From: Sphingomonadales bacterium
GTDB lineage: Bacteria > Pseudomonadota > Alphaproteobacteria > Sphingomonadales > Sphingomonadaceae
NCBI GenBank assembly: GCA_020200935.1
Contig: JAIVHR010000025.1
Span: 1-14,425, forward strand
DNA length: 14,425 nt
Reading direction: 5' to 3'
Each line of letters opens with the position of its first letter. Position 1 is the stretch's first letter. Below are positions 1 through 7,378 of this stretch, one piece after another. The position numbers were made by a program, and so were the translations under genes. Below the pieces are notes generated by a model. That model made no database searches, had not been told where the DNA came from, and saw only the letters and a list, made by a program, of their open reading frames with translations.

Positions 1-784
1 GTTCGGGCACCCGCCCGGCGAGCACGAATGCGAGCCCGCCCAGCGTGTCGACATCTTCGTCGATTTCGCCGAGCCGCGGGTCGCCGAGCAATTCGGCGAC
101 ATCGTCGAGTTCGGCGCGCGCCTCGGCATCCCAGCTCCCGTCGGGATGGGGCGTCAGCAGCTCGGTTGCTTCCTCGTCATGTTCGTCCTCGATCTCGCCG
201 ACGATTTCCTCGACGATATCCTCGATCGTGACGATGCCCTCGGTGCCCGAATATTCGTCGATCACGATCGCCATGTGGGTCCGCGTCGTCTGCATCTCGG
301 CGAGCAGATCGAGCACGCCCATCGATTCGGGAACGTAGCGCGGCTCGCGGATGAAGCTTTCGATCGTCTCGGGGCGCTCGTCGGCGACCAGCGCCGCGAA
401 GACGTCTCGGATGTGGATCATGCCGATCACCTGATCGAGCGATTGGCGAAACACCGGGAGGCGGCTGTGGCCGGCCTCGGCGAATACCTTGACCACTGAC
501 TCGAAGCTTTCGCTCTCCTCGACCGCGACGATATCGGCGCGCGGCACGCAGACATCGTCCGCGGTGCTCTCGCCGAAATGGAGCAGCCGCTTCAGCATTT
601 GCCGCTCGACCGGCGAAAGGTCTCCGTCCGGCGGCGGCTGCTCGCTATGCTCGTCGATCGTCGCTTCGAGTTCGTCGCGCAGGCTCGATTCGCCGTCGTC
701 GCCGAAGAGAAGGCCGCGAAGCCCTTTCCATAATCGCCCACCGCCATTGTCGGCGGGGGCGGTGCTACTCGATTCCTCGGGCAT
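1..784 (-). CDS. CorC/TlyC (HlyC) family CBS-domain protein, C-terminus beyond window
   Basis: Reading the minus strand from the ATG at 784 gives 261 uninterrupted codons to the window edge. Residues 1-55 are a short acidic/polar N-terminus with no membrane segment. Residues about 77-135 and 143-200 form a CBS pair, with the typical stretches [33 protein letters not shown] and [13 protein letters not shown]. From about 215 the CorC_HlyC transporter-associated domain begins ([17 protein letters not shown]). The family is usually about 300 residues, so about 40 are outside. This is the cytosolic, DUF21-lacking form, generally linked to Mg/Co efflux or envelope functions, although the exact role is unsettled. 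It starts 9 bp after ybeY, at the end of the miaB-phoH-ybeY run; lnt commonly follows in alphaproteobacteria. An alternative start is possible because the nearest purine-rich stretch, GAGG, is 15 nt upstream. Confidence 0.9.
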   Translation of the reverse strand, partial: MPEESSSTAPADNGGGRLWKGLRGLLFGDDGESSLRDELEATIDEHSEQPPPDGDLSPVERQMLKRLLHFGESTADDVCVPRADIVAVEESESFESVVKVFAEAGHSRLPVFRQSLDQVIGMIHIRDVFAALVADERPETIESFIREPRYVPESMGVLDLLAEMQTTRTHMAIVIDEYSGTEGIVTIEDIVEEIVGEIEDEHDEEATELLTPHPDGSWDAEARAELDDVAELLGDPRLGEIDEDVDTLGGLAFVLAGRVPE

Positions 785-793
785 TATTCTGAA

Positions 794-1318
794 TTATACC
801 TCGTCCAAACTTGGCGGCATCCGATACGGGTCGGCGATGCCCATCGCGGCGAGTGCTTCGCATTCGAGCGCCTCCATGGCCTCGGCATCGGCTTCGCCGC
901 GTTCATGGTCGTAGCCTAGCAAATGCAGAACGCCGTGGACAAGCAGATGGGCGGCATGGTCGGCGAGCGCAATGCCCTTCTCCTCGGCCTCGCTACGGCA
1001 TACCCCGGCGGCGAGAACCAGATCGCCGAGCAGCACCTCGCCATCGTCGCTATTGGCAAGGCCGTCGAGCATGTCGGGCTGGACCATCGGGAAGGACAGG
1101 ACATTGGTCGGTCTGTCCTTGTCGCGATACTGGCGATTGAGCGTATGGACTTCGTCATCGTCGGTCAGCCGGATCGAGATTTCGACCGCGACGGTCCGGT
1201 CGATGAGGTCACCATGAGGAGTCCGGCGTATCGCCTCTATCGCGGCCTTCTGCGCCAGTCCCTCCCAGTCGATGTCGTCGGGCCATTGTTCGCTGCGCTG
1301 GAGCGCGGTCTCGATCAT
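794..1318 (-). CDS. ybeY: Endoribonuclease YbeY (rRNA maturation factor)
   Basis: This 174-residue protein matches the usual length of alphaproteobacterial YbeY. The zinc-binding motif H-x3-H-x5-H is at H128, H132 and H138 (HGVLHLLGYDH). The upstream strand and helix VAVEISIRLTDDDEVHTLNR followed by RDKDRPTNVLSFP is the conserved substrate-groove region. YbeY is a metal-dependent RNase involved in 16S rRNA 3'-end maturation and ribosome quality control in the cytoplasm. The ATG at 1318 overlaps the phoH stop as ATGA (1315-1318), so translation is probably coupled. PhoH-YbeY adjacency is one of the most conserved bacterial gene pairs, which supports the call. No damage is visible. Confidence 0.97.
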   Translation of the reverse strand: MIETALQRSEQWPDDIDWEGLAQKAAIEAIRRTPHGDLIDRTVAVEISIRLTDDDEVHTLNRQYRDKDRPTNVLSFPMVQPDMLDGLANSDDGEVLLGDLVLAAGVCRSEAEEKGIALADHAAHLLVHGVLHLLGYDHERGEADAEAMEALECEALAAMGIADPYRMPPSLDEV

Positions 1319-2310
1319 CCAGCGCCCTCATAGGCCTCGACGATCCGGCCGACGATCGGATGGCGGACGACGTCGCCGGTTCCGAAGCGGATCGTGGCGA
1401 TGCTTTCGAGACCTTCAAGCCGCGAGACGGCGTCGGCAAGACCGCTGACGCCTTCCCCCGGTAGATCGATCTGCTTGGGATCGCCGCAGACCACCATCCG
1501 GCTGTTCTCGCCGAAGCGGGTCAGGAACATCTTCATCTGCGCCGCGGTCGTGTTCTGCGCCTCGTCGAGGATGACGAAAGCATCGGCGAGCGTTCGTCCG
1601 CGCATGAAGGCGATCGGCGCGATCTCGATTTCGCCGTTTGCGATCCGCCGCTCGACCTGCTCGATCGGCAGCATGTCGTAGAGGGCGTCGTAAAGCGGGC
1701 GCAGATAGGGATCGACCTTTTCGCGCATGTCGCCGGGGAGAAAGCCCAACCGTTCGCCGGCCTCGACCGCCGGGCGCGACAGGATCAGCCGATCGACCGA
1801 TCCGGTAATCAGCTGATGAACGGCCTGCGCCACGGCGAGATAGGTCTTGCCGGTCCCGGCCGGGCCCAAGGCGAAGATCAGCTCGTCGCGCGCCAGCGCT
1901 TCCATATAGCGCGTCTGGGTGACCGAGCGCGGGACGATGGTCTTCTTGCGCGTCCGGATCATCACCTTGGGCGGTTCGGCGACTTCCCTGTGGATCAGGC
2001 CGTCGAGCACCGGTTCGGCCGACATTGCGATGATCGCCTCGACCGCGCCCGAATCGATCTCCTGGCCCTGGGCGATGCGGTTATAGAGGCCCTTCAGCAC
2101 ATCGCGAGCGCGGGCCGCGCTTTCGGCATCGCCCTCGATCGAGATCTTGTTGCCGCGCGCGGCGATATAGACGCCGAGCCGGTTCTCGATCGCCACCAGA
2201 TTCTGGTCATACTCGCCGAATAGCGGGCCGAGCAGCTGGGCGTTGTCGAATTCCAGATCGACGCGGACCTTCTGGCCGGCGAGCTTCTGGGCGGATTTTT
2301 TGGCGCTCAA
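1315..2310 (-). CDS. phoH: PhoH family ATPase (PhoH-like protein), TTG start
   Basis: The protein is 331 residues if it starts at the TTG at 2310-2308, beginning (M)[20 protein letters not shown]. That TTG overlaps the miaB stop (TGA, 2309-2307) and has a strong Shine-Dalgarno GGGAGG (2320-2315) four bases upstream, which decides the start. The same frame stays open far upstream to 4311, but that part is only a shadow of miaB. Residues about 15-80 look like the KH-like N-terminal domain of PhoH. The P-loop NTPase follows: Walker A GPAGTGKT at 149-156, and Walker B VILDEAQN at 246-253 followed by a glutamine-rich sensor stretch ([14 protein letters not shown]). PhoH proteins are predicted RNA-linked ATPases and functional partners of YbeY. 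The molecular substrate is not firmly known. Confidence 0.95.
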   Translation of the reverse strand: MSAKKSAQKLAGQKVRVDLEFDNAQLLGPLFGEYDQNLVAIENRLGVYIAARGNKISIEGDAESAARARDVLKGLYNRIAQGQEIDSGAVEAIIAMSAEPVLDGLIHREVAEPPKVMIRTRKKTIVPRSVTQTRYMEALARDELIFALGPAGTGKTYLAVAQAVHQLITGSVDRLILSRPAVEAGERLGFLPGDMREKVDPYLRPLYDALYDMLPIEQVERRIANGEIEIAPIAFMRGRTLADAFVILDEAQNTTAAQMKMFLTRFGENSRMVVCGDPKQIDLPGEGVSGLADAVSRLEGLESIATIRFGTGDVVRHPIVGRIVEAYEGAG

Positions 2311-4217
2311 GCGGCCTCCCTTTCCGGCAGCGCGCCGCCGAGGCTGTTCGGGCCGGCGCTGACGATATCGACCTCGACCAGCGAACCGATCGGCGCATCG
2401 GTCTCGACATGCACCGATTGCAGCCAGGGCGACTTGCCGATCCGCTGGCCGGGTTTCTTGCCATCGCGCTCGAGCAGCAGGGTCGTCCGCCGCCCGACGC
2501 TCGCCCCGTTGAACGCCTGCTGCTGTTTGTTGAGCAAACCCTGCAGCCGCTGGAGCCGTTCGTGGGCGACTTGCGGCGCGACGAATGCGTCGTCCATCTC
2601 GGCTGCCGGGGTGCCGGGGCGCGGGCTGTATTTGAAGGAGAAGGCCTGGGCGTAGTTCGCCGCGCGAACGATATCGAGCGTCGCCTCGAAATCCGCATCG
2701 CTCTCGCCCGGGAAACCGACGATGAAGTCTCCCGAGATCGCGATGTCGGGCCGCGCCGCGCGCACCCGTTCGAGGGTCGCGAGATAGCTTTCGATGGTGT
2801 GGCTGCGGTTCATCGATTTGAGGATCGCATCGGAGCCCGATTGCACGGGAAGATGCAGATAGGGCATCAGCTTGCCGACCTCGGCATGCGCGGCGATCAG
2901 CCCCTCCGTCATGTCGTTGGGATGGCTCGTCGTGTAGCGGATGCGGGCGAGGCCCTCGATCGCGTCGAGCGCGCGGATCAGGCCGTCGAGCCCCTGTGTG
3001 CAGCCCTGACCGTCTTCGCCGGCCCAGGCATTCACATTCTGGCCGAGCAGCGTGATCTCCTTCGCCCCGGCATCGACGAGCGCCTGGGCCTCGTCGAGGA
3101 TCGCGTTCCAGGGCCGGGAGACCTCGGCGCCGCGCGTATAGGGGACGACGCAATAGGTGCAGAATTTGTCGCAGCCTTCCTGAACGGTCAAGAAGGCGCT
3201 CGGCGCCTGCTTCGCGCGCTTCGGCAGCGCGCCGAATTTGGAGGCGACCGGCATGTCGGTATCGAGTGCGGTCTCGCCCTTGGTCGCCTTGGCGACCAGT
3301 TCGGGCAGATGGTGATAGGCCTGCGGACCGACGACGATATCGACTTCGCGCGCCCGGCGCGGAATTTCGGCGCCTTCGGCCTGGGCGACGCAGCCGGCGA
3401 CCGCGATCATCGGCTTGTCGTTGCCTGCGCGCTTGGCGATCCGGCCGATATCCGAATAGGCCTTCTCGGCGGCCTTTTCGCGGATATGGCAGGTATTGAG
3501 CACGACCAGATCCGCCGTGTCGGCATCGGCCGCGCGGGTCAGTCCCTTGTCCTCTAGAAGTTCGGCCATCCGCCGGCAGAGCACGCGCCAGGCATTGCGG
3601 GTCACGGTTTCTTCTCCGATCCAGGCGATTTCCGGACCTTCGCCGCAGAAATCCAGCAGCACCGGCTGGACCTGCATCGGCCGCGGGGGCGGAGAAAGCA
3701 CCGCGAACAGGGTGGGCTTGAAAGGCCGGAGGCTGCATCCGTCGGTCGTCGTGCCCTCGGGAAAGATCGTCACCGGCTGGTGATCGTGCAGCGCTTCTTT
3801 CAGCTGCGCGATCTGCTCGGCCACGCCGAGCCGATCGGCGCGCGACACGAAGATCGTGTGGTTGAGCTTGGCCAACCATCCGACCACCGGCCATTTGGCG
3901 ATGCCGTCCTGCGCCACATAGGCGGTATTGGTCGCGCTGCCGAGGATCAGTATGTCGAGCCAGCTCAGATGATTGGCGACATAAAAAACGTTCTCCTTGA
4001 GACGAATGCCCTCCTTGGCGATCCGCAAATTGCAGATCCAGGCGGCGCCGACGAGGAAGCGCTGCGGCCAGGGCGAAATCGCGCCGAACAGCCGCCAGAG
4101 ATAATGGAAGGGAAGCAGGAGCAGCAGCAAGAGGACCAGCGCCAGAAGCCGGAAAAGAAAACGCAATGGGCCGAGCACGCCGACCGGCGGGTGGCGTTCC
4201 GAATGTCCGCCACTCAC
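2307..4217 (-). CDS. miaB: Acyltransferase-MiaB fusion ORF: MiaB lacks its first Fe-S cysteine
   Basis: One open frame of 636 codons runs from a GTG at 4217 (overlapping the upstream stop as GTGA) to the TGA at 2307. Residues 217-636 are MiaB, the radical-SAM enzyme that methylthiolates i6A37 of tRNA. Seen in order: the second and third N-domain cysteines ([10 protein letters not shown] and [11 protein letters not shown]), the radical-SAM CxxxCxxC ([10 protein letters not shown]), the core ([36 protein letters not shown]) and a C-terminal TRAM domain ending in SAGPNSLGG. The normal MiaB N-terminus, about 20-25 residues with the first cluster cysteine (SFGCQMN-type), is absent. In its place residue 216 of an acyltransferase joins directly to MAELLEDKG. 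An internal ATG at 3569 could give a 420-residue MiaB without the first cysteine. Activity is therefore doubtful. The reading frame is preserved throughout. Confidence 0.85.
   Translation of the reverse strand: MSGGHSERHPPVGVLGPLRFLFRLLALVLLLLLLLPFHYLWRLFGAISPWPQRFLVGAAWICNLRIAKEGIRLKENVFYVANHLSWLDILILGSATNTAYVAQDGIAKWPVVGWLAKLNHTIFVSRADRLGVAEQIAQLKEALHDHQPVTIFPEGTTTDGCSLRPFKPTLFAVLSPPPRPMQVQPVLLDFCGEGPEIAWIGEETVTRNAWRVLCRRMAELLEDKGLTRAADADTADLVVLNTCHIREKAAEKAYSDIGRIAKRAGNDKPMIAVAGCVAQAEGAEIPRRAREVDIVVGPQAYHHLPELVAKATKGETALDTDMPVASKFGALPKRAKQAPSAFLTVQEGCDKFCTYCVVPYTRGAEVSRPWNAILDEAQALVDAGAKEITLLGQNVNAWAGEDGQGCTQGLDGLIRALDAIEGLARIRYTTSHPNDMTEGLIAAHAEVGKLMPYLHLPVQSGSDAILKSMNRSHTIESYLATLERVRAARPDIAISGDFIVGFPGESDADFEATLDIVRAANYAQAFSFKYSPRPGTPAAEMDDAFVAPQVAHERLQRLQGLLNKQQQAFNGASVGRRTTLLLERDGKKPGQRIGKSPWLQSVHVETDAPIGSLVEVDIVSAGPNSLGGALPEREAA
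2315..2320 (-). promoter_or_regulatory. Shine-Dalgarno of phoH
   Basis: On the minus strand the hexamer is GGGAGG, with four bases before the TTG start. It lies inside the last codons of miaB, so phoH translation probably depends on ribosomes finishing miaB. This site is the main argument for the non-ATG start. Confidence 0.75.
3570..4217 (-). other. PlsC-type lysophospholipid acyltransferase module of the fusion ORF, C-terminus missing
   Basis: These are residues 1-216 of the fused frame. A hydrophobic anchor ([22 protein letters not shown]) is followed by the acyltransferase block I NHLSWLD (H-x4-D) and block [12 protein letters not shown], then [10 protein letters not shown] and [14 protein letters not shown]. 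These are hallmarks of 1-acyl-sn-glycerol-3-phosphate acyltransferases or related lyso-lipid acyltransferases at the inner membrane. In this family about 50 further residues normally follow the RVL stretch, ending in an 'RK-alA' helix; here MiaB starts instead. The catalytic motifs are present, so this half might still work. The acyl donor and lipid acceptor cannot be told from sequence. It is a paralogue of the damaged acyltransferase immediately upstream. Confidence 0.85.
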
Positions 4218-4612
4218 GCCGGTACGCTGGCCGGTTCGCGGCCGAGCGCCCGGGCCACCGAAATCTCGGATTTGTAGGCGAGTTCCTTGCGATGGTCATC
4301 GGGTCCGGCAAAAACCTGTGCTCCTGCGGCGCGGCGGTCCTCGGCGGTGATATAGATCGTGCCGACCATCGTCGCGAGGCGGCCGGCGACGGGCCAGTTG
4401 CGCACGCTGTCCTTGGAGACGAAGGAAGCGCCGGTCGCGCCGCCGACCAGCAGGATATCGAGCCAGCTCAAATGATTGCTGGCGAACAATGCCGCACCTT
4501 CGACACGCTCTCCGATGATCCGGGCTCGCACGCCGAGCGCTCGCGCGCACCAGCCGAGAAAGCGCCGTGGCCAGGGCGAATGGCGGCCGAACACCCGCCA
4601 CAGCAAATGCAT
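4214..4612 (-). pseudogene. Damaged PlsC-type acyltransferase (internal in-frame loss, poor start)
   Basis: The 132-codon frame from ATG 4612 has RVFGRHSPWPRRFLG, the H-x4-D block (SNHLSWLD, H47-D52) and VGTIYITAEDRRAAGAQ, all typical of the first half of PlsC-type acyltransferases. It then jumps at about residue 99 (near 4317) to [18 protein letters not shown], which resembles the C-terminal end of the same family, and stops. The FPEGT block and about 100 residues expected between them are missing. The in-frame codons between fur and 4612 still encode a hydrophobic anchor (FFWLFGLILFCVP), but no ATG, GTG or TTG lies in that stretch back to fur, so the natural start also seems lost. The frame is still open, so a short product is possible, but without block III it should not be an active acyltransferase. 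It sits directly after fur and overlaps the next gene as GTGA. Confidence 0.75.
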
Positions 4613-4677
4613 CGGGACGCAGAAAAGAATCAGCCCGAAAAGCCAGAAAAAGCGAGAAATTTGCCGCGCAAGCCGGA

Positions 4678-5100
4678 CTATCGGTCGCGCTCCCGCGACA
4701 CGCCGTACAGCTCCATACGGTGATCGACGAGCTTGTAGCCGAGCCGCTCGGCGATCCGGCGCTGGAGCTCCTCGAGCTCCTCATCGACGAATTCGACCAC
4801 CTTGCCGGTCTCGACATCGATCAGATGATCATGATGCTCCTCGGCCGCGGCTTCATAGCGCGCCCGGCCGTCGCCGAAATCGTGGCGCTCGAGAATTCCC
4901 GCATCCTCGAACAGCCGGACGGTGCGGTAGACGGTCGCGATCGAAATGCCGCTGTCGATCTCCGAGGCGCGCGCATGCAGCGCTTCGACGTCGGGATGGT
5001 CCTCGGCCTCGGACAGCACCTTGGCGATCACCCGGCGCTGCTCGGTGATCCTCAGACCCTTTTCGGCGCACAGCGCTTCGACGTCGATTTTGCGATTCAT
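4678..5100 (-). CDS. fur: Fur-family ferric uptake / metal-responsive regulator
   Basis: The protein is 140 residues from the ATG at 5100 (MNRKIDVEALCAEKG). An upstream ATG at 5154 is less likely, because it would add a non-conserved leader that runs into the terminator stem. The winged-helix DNA-binding half includes GLRITEQRRVIAKVLSEA and the recognition helix SIATVYRTVRLFEDAGI. The dimerization half starts with the metal ligands HHDHLID (H89, H90, H92) and ends DHRMELYGVS. The CxxC structural zinc pair seen in E. coli Fur right after HHDHLI is absent (DVET instead), as in many alphaproteobacterial Fur/Mur proteins, so the sensed metal may be Fe or Mn. A rho-independent terminator precedes it, which suggests its own promoter in the narrow 5101-5139 gap or read-through from mucR. 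Confidence 0.95.
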   Translation of the reverse strand: MNRKIDVEALCAEKGLRITEQRRVIAKVLSEAEDHPDVEALHARASEIDSGISIATVYRTVRLFEDAGILERHDFGDGRARYEAAAEEHHDHLIDVETGKVVEFVDEELEELQRRIAERLGYKLVDHRMELYGVSRERDR

Positions 5101-5139
5101 GCGACCGGTGTAATGAATATGTGGCCACCTGCAAAGAGA

Positions 5140-5167
5140 AGGGGCGGCCGGCACGCCGACCGCCCCT
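5140..5167 (-). terminator. Rho-independent terminator between mucR and fur
   Basis: Arms at 5140-5147 and 5160-5167 (AGGGGCGG / CCGCCCCT on plus) form a perfect 8-bp GC stem. A mismatch and three further pairs close a 4-nt loop. On the minus strand the stem is followed by TCTCTTTGC, a modest U-rich tract. It lies 23 bp after the mucR stop and 39 bp before the fur start. The stem is very strong but the U-tract is imperfect, so termination may be partial. Confidence 0.65.
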
Positions 5168-5190
5168 CGTGGCGTGAATCACCGACAGGT

Positions 5191-5640
5191 CTATTTTTTC
5201 GCCGTCGTGCTCTTGCCGGTGCTCTTGCTGGTGCTGCCCTTGGGCTTGCGGCCGAGGCCGATCTTCTTCGCCAGCTGGCGCCGCTGCTCTGCGTAATTCG
5301 GCGCGACCATCGGATAGTCGGCATTGAGGCCCCATTTCTGGCGATAGTCTTCGGGTGTCATGTCGTAATGGGTGCGCAAGTGGCGTTTCAGCATCTTGAG
5401 CTTCTTGCCGTCCTCGAGACAGACAATATAGTCGGGCTTGATCGAGGAGCGGATCGGCACCGCCGGTTCAGGCTTCTCTTCCGCTTTGGCGTTCTTTTCG
5501 AGATCGGTAAGTGCCTCGTGAACGCTTTGGATAATCAGCGGAAGATCGGATACTGCCACGCTATTGTTGCTGACATGGGCGGATACGATGTCTGCCGTCA
5601 GTGTTATAAGTGCCTCATTCATTTCGATTTGTTCAGTCAT
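5191..5640 (-). CDS. MucR/Ros family zinc-finger transcriptional regulator
   Basis: The protein is 149 residues from the ATG at 5640 (MTEQIEMNEALITL). The frame extends upstream to 5703, but that leader overlaps the palindromic control region and is not family-like. Residues 8-48 are the conserved oligomerization part (LTADIVSAHVSNNSVAVSDLPLIIQSVH). The zinc finger is the prokaryotic Cys-Asp-His-His type at C74, D77, H87 and H91 (CLEDGKKLKMLKRHLRTH), followed by YDMTPEDYRQKWGL and YPMVAPNYAEQRRQLAKKIGLG. A lysine/serine/threonine-rich tail ends the protein. MucR/Ros proteins bind AT-rich DNA in an H-NS-like manner, control surface, exopolysaccharide and cell-cycle genes, and commonly repress themselves. 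The upstream 90 bp is notably AT-rich against the GC-rich background and carries a palindrome, consistent with autoregulation. Confidence 0.95.
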   Translation of the reverse strand: MTEQIEMNEALITLTADIVSAHVSNNSVAVSDLPLIIQSVHEALTDLEKNAKAEEKPEPAVPIRSSIKPDYIVCLEDGKKLKMLKRHLRTHYDMTPEDYRQKWGLNADYPMVAPNYAEQRRQLAKKIGLGRKPKGSTSKSTGKSTTAKK

Positions 5641-5654
5641 CTCGCGATCTCTTT

Positions 5655-5683
5655 TATATTGTGTTTGAGGTAAGTAATCGCAA
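5655..5683 (-). promoter_or_regulatory. Candidate mucR promoter
   Basis: On the minus strand TTGCGA (5683-5678) and AATATA (5660-5655) are 17 bp apart, in an AT-rich pocket that ends 14 bp before the mucR start. The match to a sigma-70 type consensus is moderate. The -35 element lies inside the 5672-5700 palindrome, which would suit repression. Confidence 0.4.
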
Positions 5684-5700
5684 ATCTTTTGCGATTGCTT
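5672..5700. promoter_or_regulatory. Palindromic operator candidate upstream of mucR
   Basis: Perfect 9-bp arms AATCGCAAA (5676-5684) and TTTGCGATT (5688-5696) flank TCT. Adding AAG/CTT outside gives 12 complementary pairs and one T/G mismatch. No U-run follows on either strand, so a terminator for rimI is unlikely. It overlaps the candidate -35 of mucR, so it may be a binding site for MucR itself or another dimeric regulator. Confidence 0.5.
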
Positions 5701-5732
5701 CACTTATTGCATACCTCGTTGCAGGAAAGCAA

Positions 5733-6242
5733 CTATCCCAGTTTGGGATGATCATATTTTCTCCTGCCCAGCGGCAGCGCGAGCGTGATTGCATCGCAAG
5801 TGCCGTGGTTGCGACTACGATAATAATCCCGTCTTCGGCCGATCGGCAGAAAGCCTTCCGATTCATAGAGTTCGCCGGCGGAATTTCCATCCCGCACTTC
5901 GAGATGAAGCTTTGTCGCGCCCCGCTCGGCGGCCTCGGCCCCGGTATGCCGAAGCAGCAGCCGGCCCACCCCCATGCGGCGAAAACAGGGGCGGACTCCG
6001 AGCAAGAGCAATTCGCCTTCGTCGACGATCAGGCGAGCGAGCGCAAAACCGGCGACTCGGTTGCCGACCCATGCAAGCGTCGACCAGACGCCGTCGCGAC
6101 CCAGGATCGCCTGACATTGCGCGCGCGACCAGGCTTCGCCGAAATCCGGATCGAAGGCTTCTTCCATCACTTGCATGATATCGTCGAGAGTTCGCGAATT
6201 TCCCGGCCGCAATCCGATATCGGGCAGCTGCAGGGTGCTCAT
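5733..6242 (-). CDS. rimI: GNAT N-acetyltransferase, RimI-like (ribosomal protein S18 alanine acetyltransferase)
   Basis: The protein is 169 residues with a GNAT fold. It has strand beta4 ELLLLGVRPCFRRMGVGRLLL with the acetyl-CoA pyrophosphate-binding R-R-M-G-V-G at about 88-93, then KLHLEVRDGNSAGELYESEGFLPIGRRRDYY with N120 and Y126 at the expected places. RimI acetylates the N-terminal alanine of ribosomal protein S18. Its ATG at 6242 overlaps the tsaB stop as ATGA (6239-6242). tsaB-rimI adjacency is conserved across bacteria and supports the assignment over other GNATs. The N-terminus of about 30 residues is somewhat longer than E. coli RimI, which is usual in alphaproteobacteria. The true substrate could differ. 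Confidence 0.88.
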   Translation of the reverse strand: MSTLQLPDIGLRPGNSRTLDDIMQVMEEAFDPDFGEAWSRAQCQAILGRDGVWSTLAWVGNRVAGFALARLIVDEGELLLLGVRPCFRRMGVGRLLLRHTGAEAAERGATKLHLEVRDGNSAGELYESEGFLPIGRRRDYYRSRNHGTCDAITLALPLGRRKYDHPKLG

Positions 6243-6853
6243 CGCATGGGCTTCGCATCGGGCGGCCGGCCATAGACCGGTTGCGGCGGCATGCGCTTCA
6301 AATCCTGCGGGAGATGGATCATCTCGGCGGCACGCGGCAGCATGTCACGTGCTTCGGCGGATGCACCGAGAGCGACCAGCTCCGCCGCCGCCTTGCCGAC
6401 GATCAGCGGCGCGTCGATTCGCTTCGCCGCCTCCTCCGGCGGCAGCGACACGAGCGGTCCGCAATCGGCGAGCGGGAAGGACGAAAAATGCTGCAGAAAC
6501 ACTTCTCCATGGCCGGCCGGAATGGCGACGGCGAGTGTATCCAAAGTCGGGCGCCGGGCCAATGCCGCTGCGGCGAGCAGCGATAGGGAAGTATAGCCGG
6601 TAATGTCGATCCGCCATGCCAAGCCGAGTGCACGCGCCGCGGCAATCCCGACTCGGACGCCGGTGAAGCTGCCGGGGCCGCAATCGACAATAATCGTATC
6701 GGGGCGTCCGCCGTCGGGCAATTCGGCGATCATCGGCAGCAGCCGTTCGGCATGGCCGCGGCCGATTTCTTCGTGGCGCTCGGCGACGACCTGGCCCTTG
6801 TCGATGAGCGCCACCGAGCAGGCATCGGTCGCGGTGTCGATGACAAGCTCCAT
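6239..6853 (-). CDS. tsaB: tRNA t6A37 threonylcarbamoyladenosine synthesis protein TsaB
   Basis: The protein is 204 residues of the ASKHA fold: MELVIDTATDACSVALID at the N-terminus, GHAERLLPMI, and the signature GPGSFTGVRVGIAAARALG at about 59-77. It ends LPPQPVYGRPPDAKP in slightly varied form (MPPQPVYGRPPDAKP). TsaB is the scaffold that binds TsaD and TsaE in the complex adding threonylcarbamoyl to A37 of ANN-decoding tRNAs. It starts 9 bp after the nitroreductase stop and overlaps rimI by 4 bp, so it is part of one transcription unit. No missing part is apparent. Confidence 0.95.
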   Translation of the reverse strand: MELVIDTATDACSVALIDKGQVVAERHEEIGRGHAERLLPMIAELPDGGRPDTIIVDCGPGSFTGVRVGIAAARALGLAWRIDITGYTSLSLLAAAALARRPTLDTLAVAIPAGHGEVFLQHFSSFPLADCGPLVSLPPEEAAKRIDAPLIVGKAAAELVALGASAEARDMLPRAAEMIHLPQDLKRMPPQPVYGRPPDAKPMR

Positions 6854-6862
6854 CGCCGGCCG

Positions 6863-7378
6863 TCAGACGATGCGGTTGAAGGTCTCGAAATCGGGGCGGG
6901 GGCTGCGATCGAAGATCGTCGATTCGTCGCCATAGCCGAGCGTCGAGATAAAATTCGCCTTGTGGTTGGTGTCGGCGAAGAAGGCCGCATTGACCTTGGC
7001 GTGATCGAAGCCCGACATCGGGCCGGTATCGAGGCCGATCGCGCGCGCGGCGATGAGGAAATAGGCGCCCTGGAGCGAGCTGTTGCGGAAGGCGTGATCC
7101 ATCCGACCTTCGGGATCGCCCTCGAACCAGCTCCTGGCGTCGGTATGCGGGAACAGCCAGGGCAGCTGTTCGTGGAAATCGGGATCCATGCCGATAACGA
7201 CGGCGGCGGGCGCGGCCTTGATCTTGGGCGGATTGGCGCCGGTCGCGCAATCGGCGAGCGTGTCTTTCGCCTCCCGGCTCATGCACCAGACGAAGCGCGC
7301 CGGCTGCTGGTTGGCCGAAGTCGGCCCCATCTTGAGCAGGTCGTAGATCAGCCGGATCTGGCTCTCGGTGACCGGCTC
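6863..7378 (-). pseudogene. RutE-like nitroreductase / malonic semialdehyde reductase, N-terminus lost
   Basis: Homology to the RutE branch of nitroreductases begins abruptly at EPVTESQIRLIYDLLKMGPTSANQQPARF (7378) and runs well conserved to the stop: LPWLFPHTDARSWF, AFRNSSLQGAYFLIAARAIGLDTGPMSGFDHAKVNAAFF, and LGYGDESTIFDRSPRPDFE. Roughly 25-30 N-terminal residues that normally precede PVTE, including an arginine region that contacts FMN, are missing. Upstream of 7378 this frame overlaps the nfu gene in a different register, so the formal ATG at 7495 is not a native start. The first in-family ATG is at 7330, inside the core. The gene is either broken or translated as a shortened form. The intact relatives use FMN and NAD(P)H. 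Confidence 0.75.

Noticed and set aside
2409-3557. 382-codon plus-strand frame opposite miaB
   Set aside because: It mirrors the MiaB codons and has no independent support such as a Shine-Dalgarno or domain.
1315-4311. Single 998-codon minus-strand frame
   Set aside because: Only the last 331 codons (from the TTG at 2310) are PhoH; upstream is an arginine-rich, low-complexity shadow of miaB and the acyltransferase, typical of high-GC DNA.
5736-5750. Small inverted repeat at the end of rimI (ATCCCA / TGGGAT)
   Set aside because: A 6-bp stem within coding sequence with no T-run after it on the minus strand; not a credible terminator.
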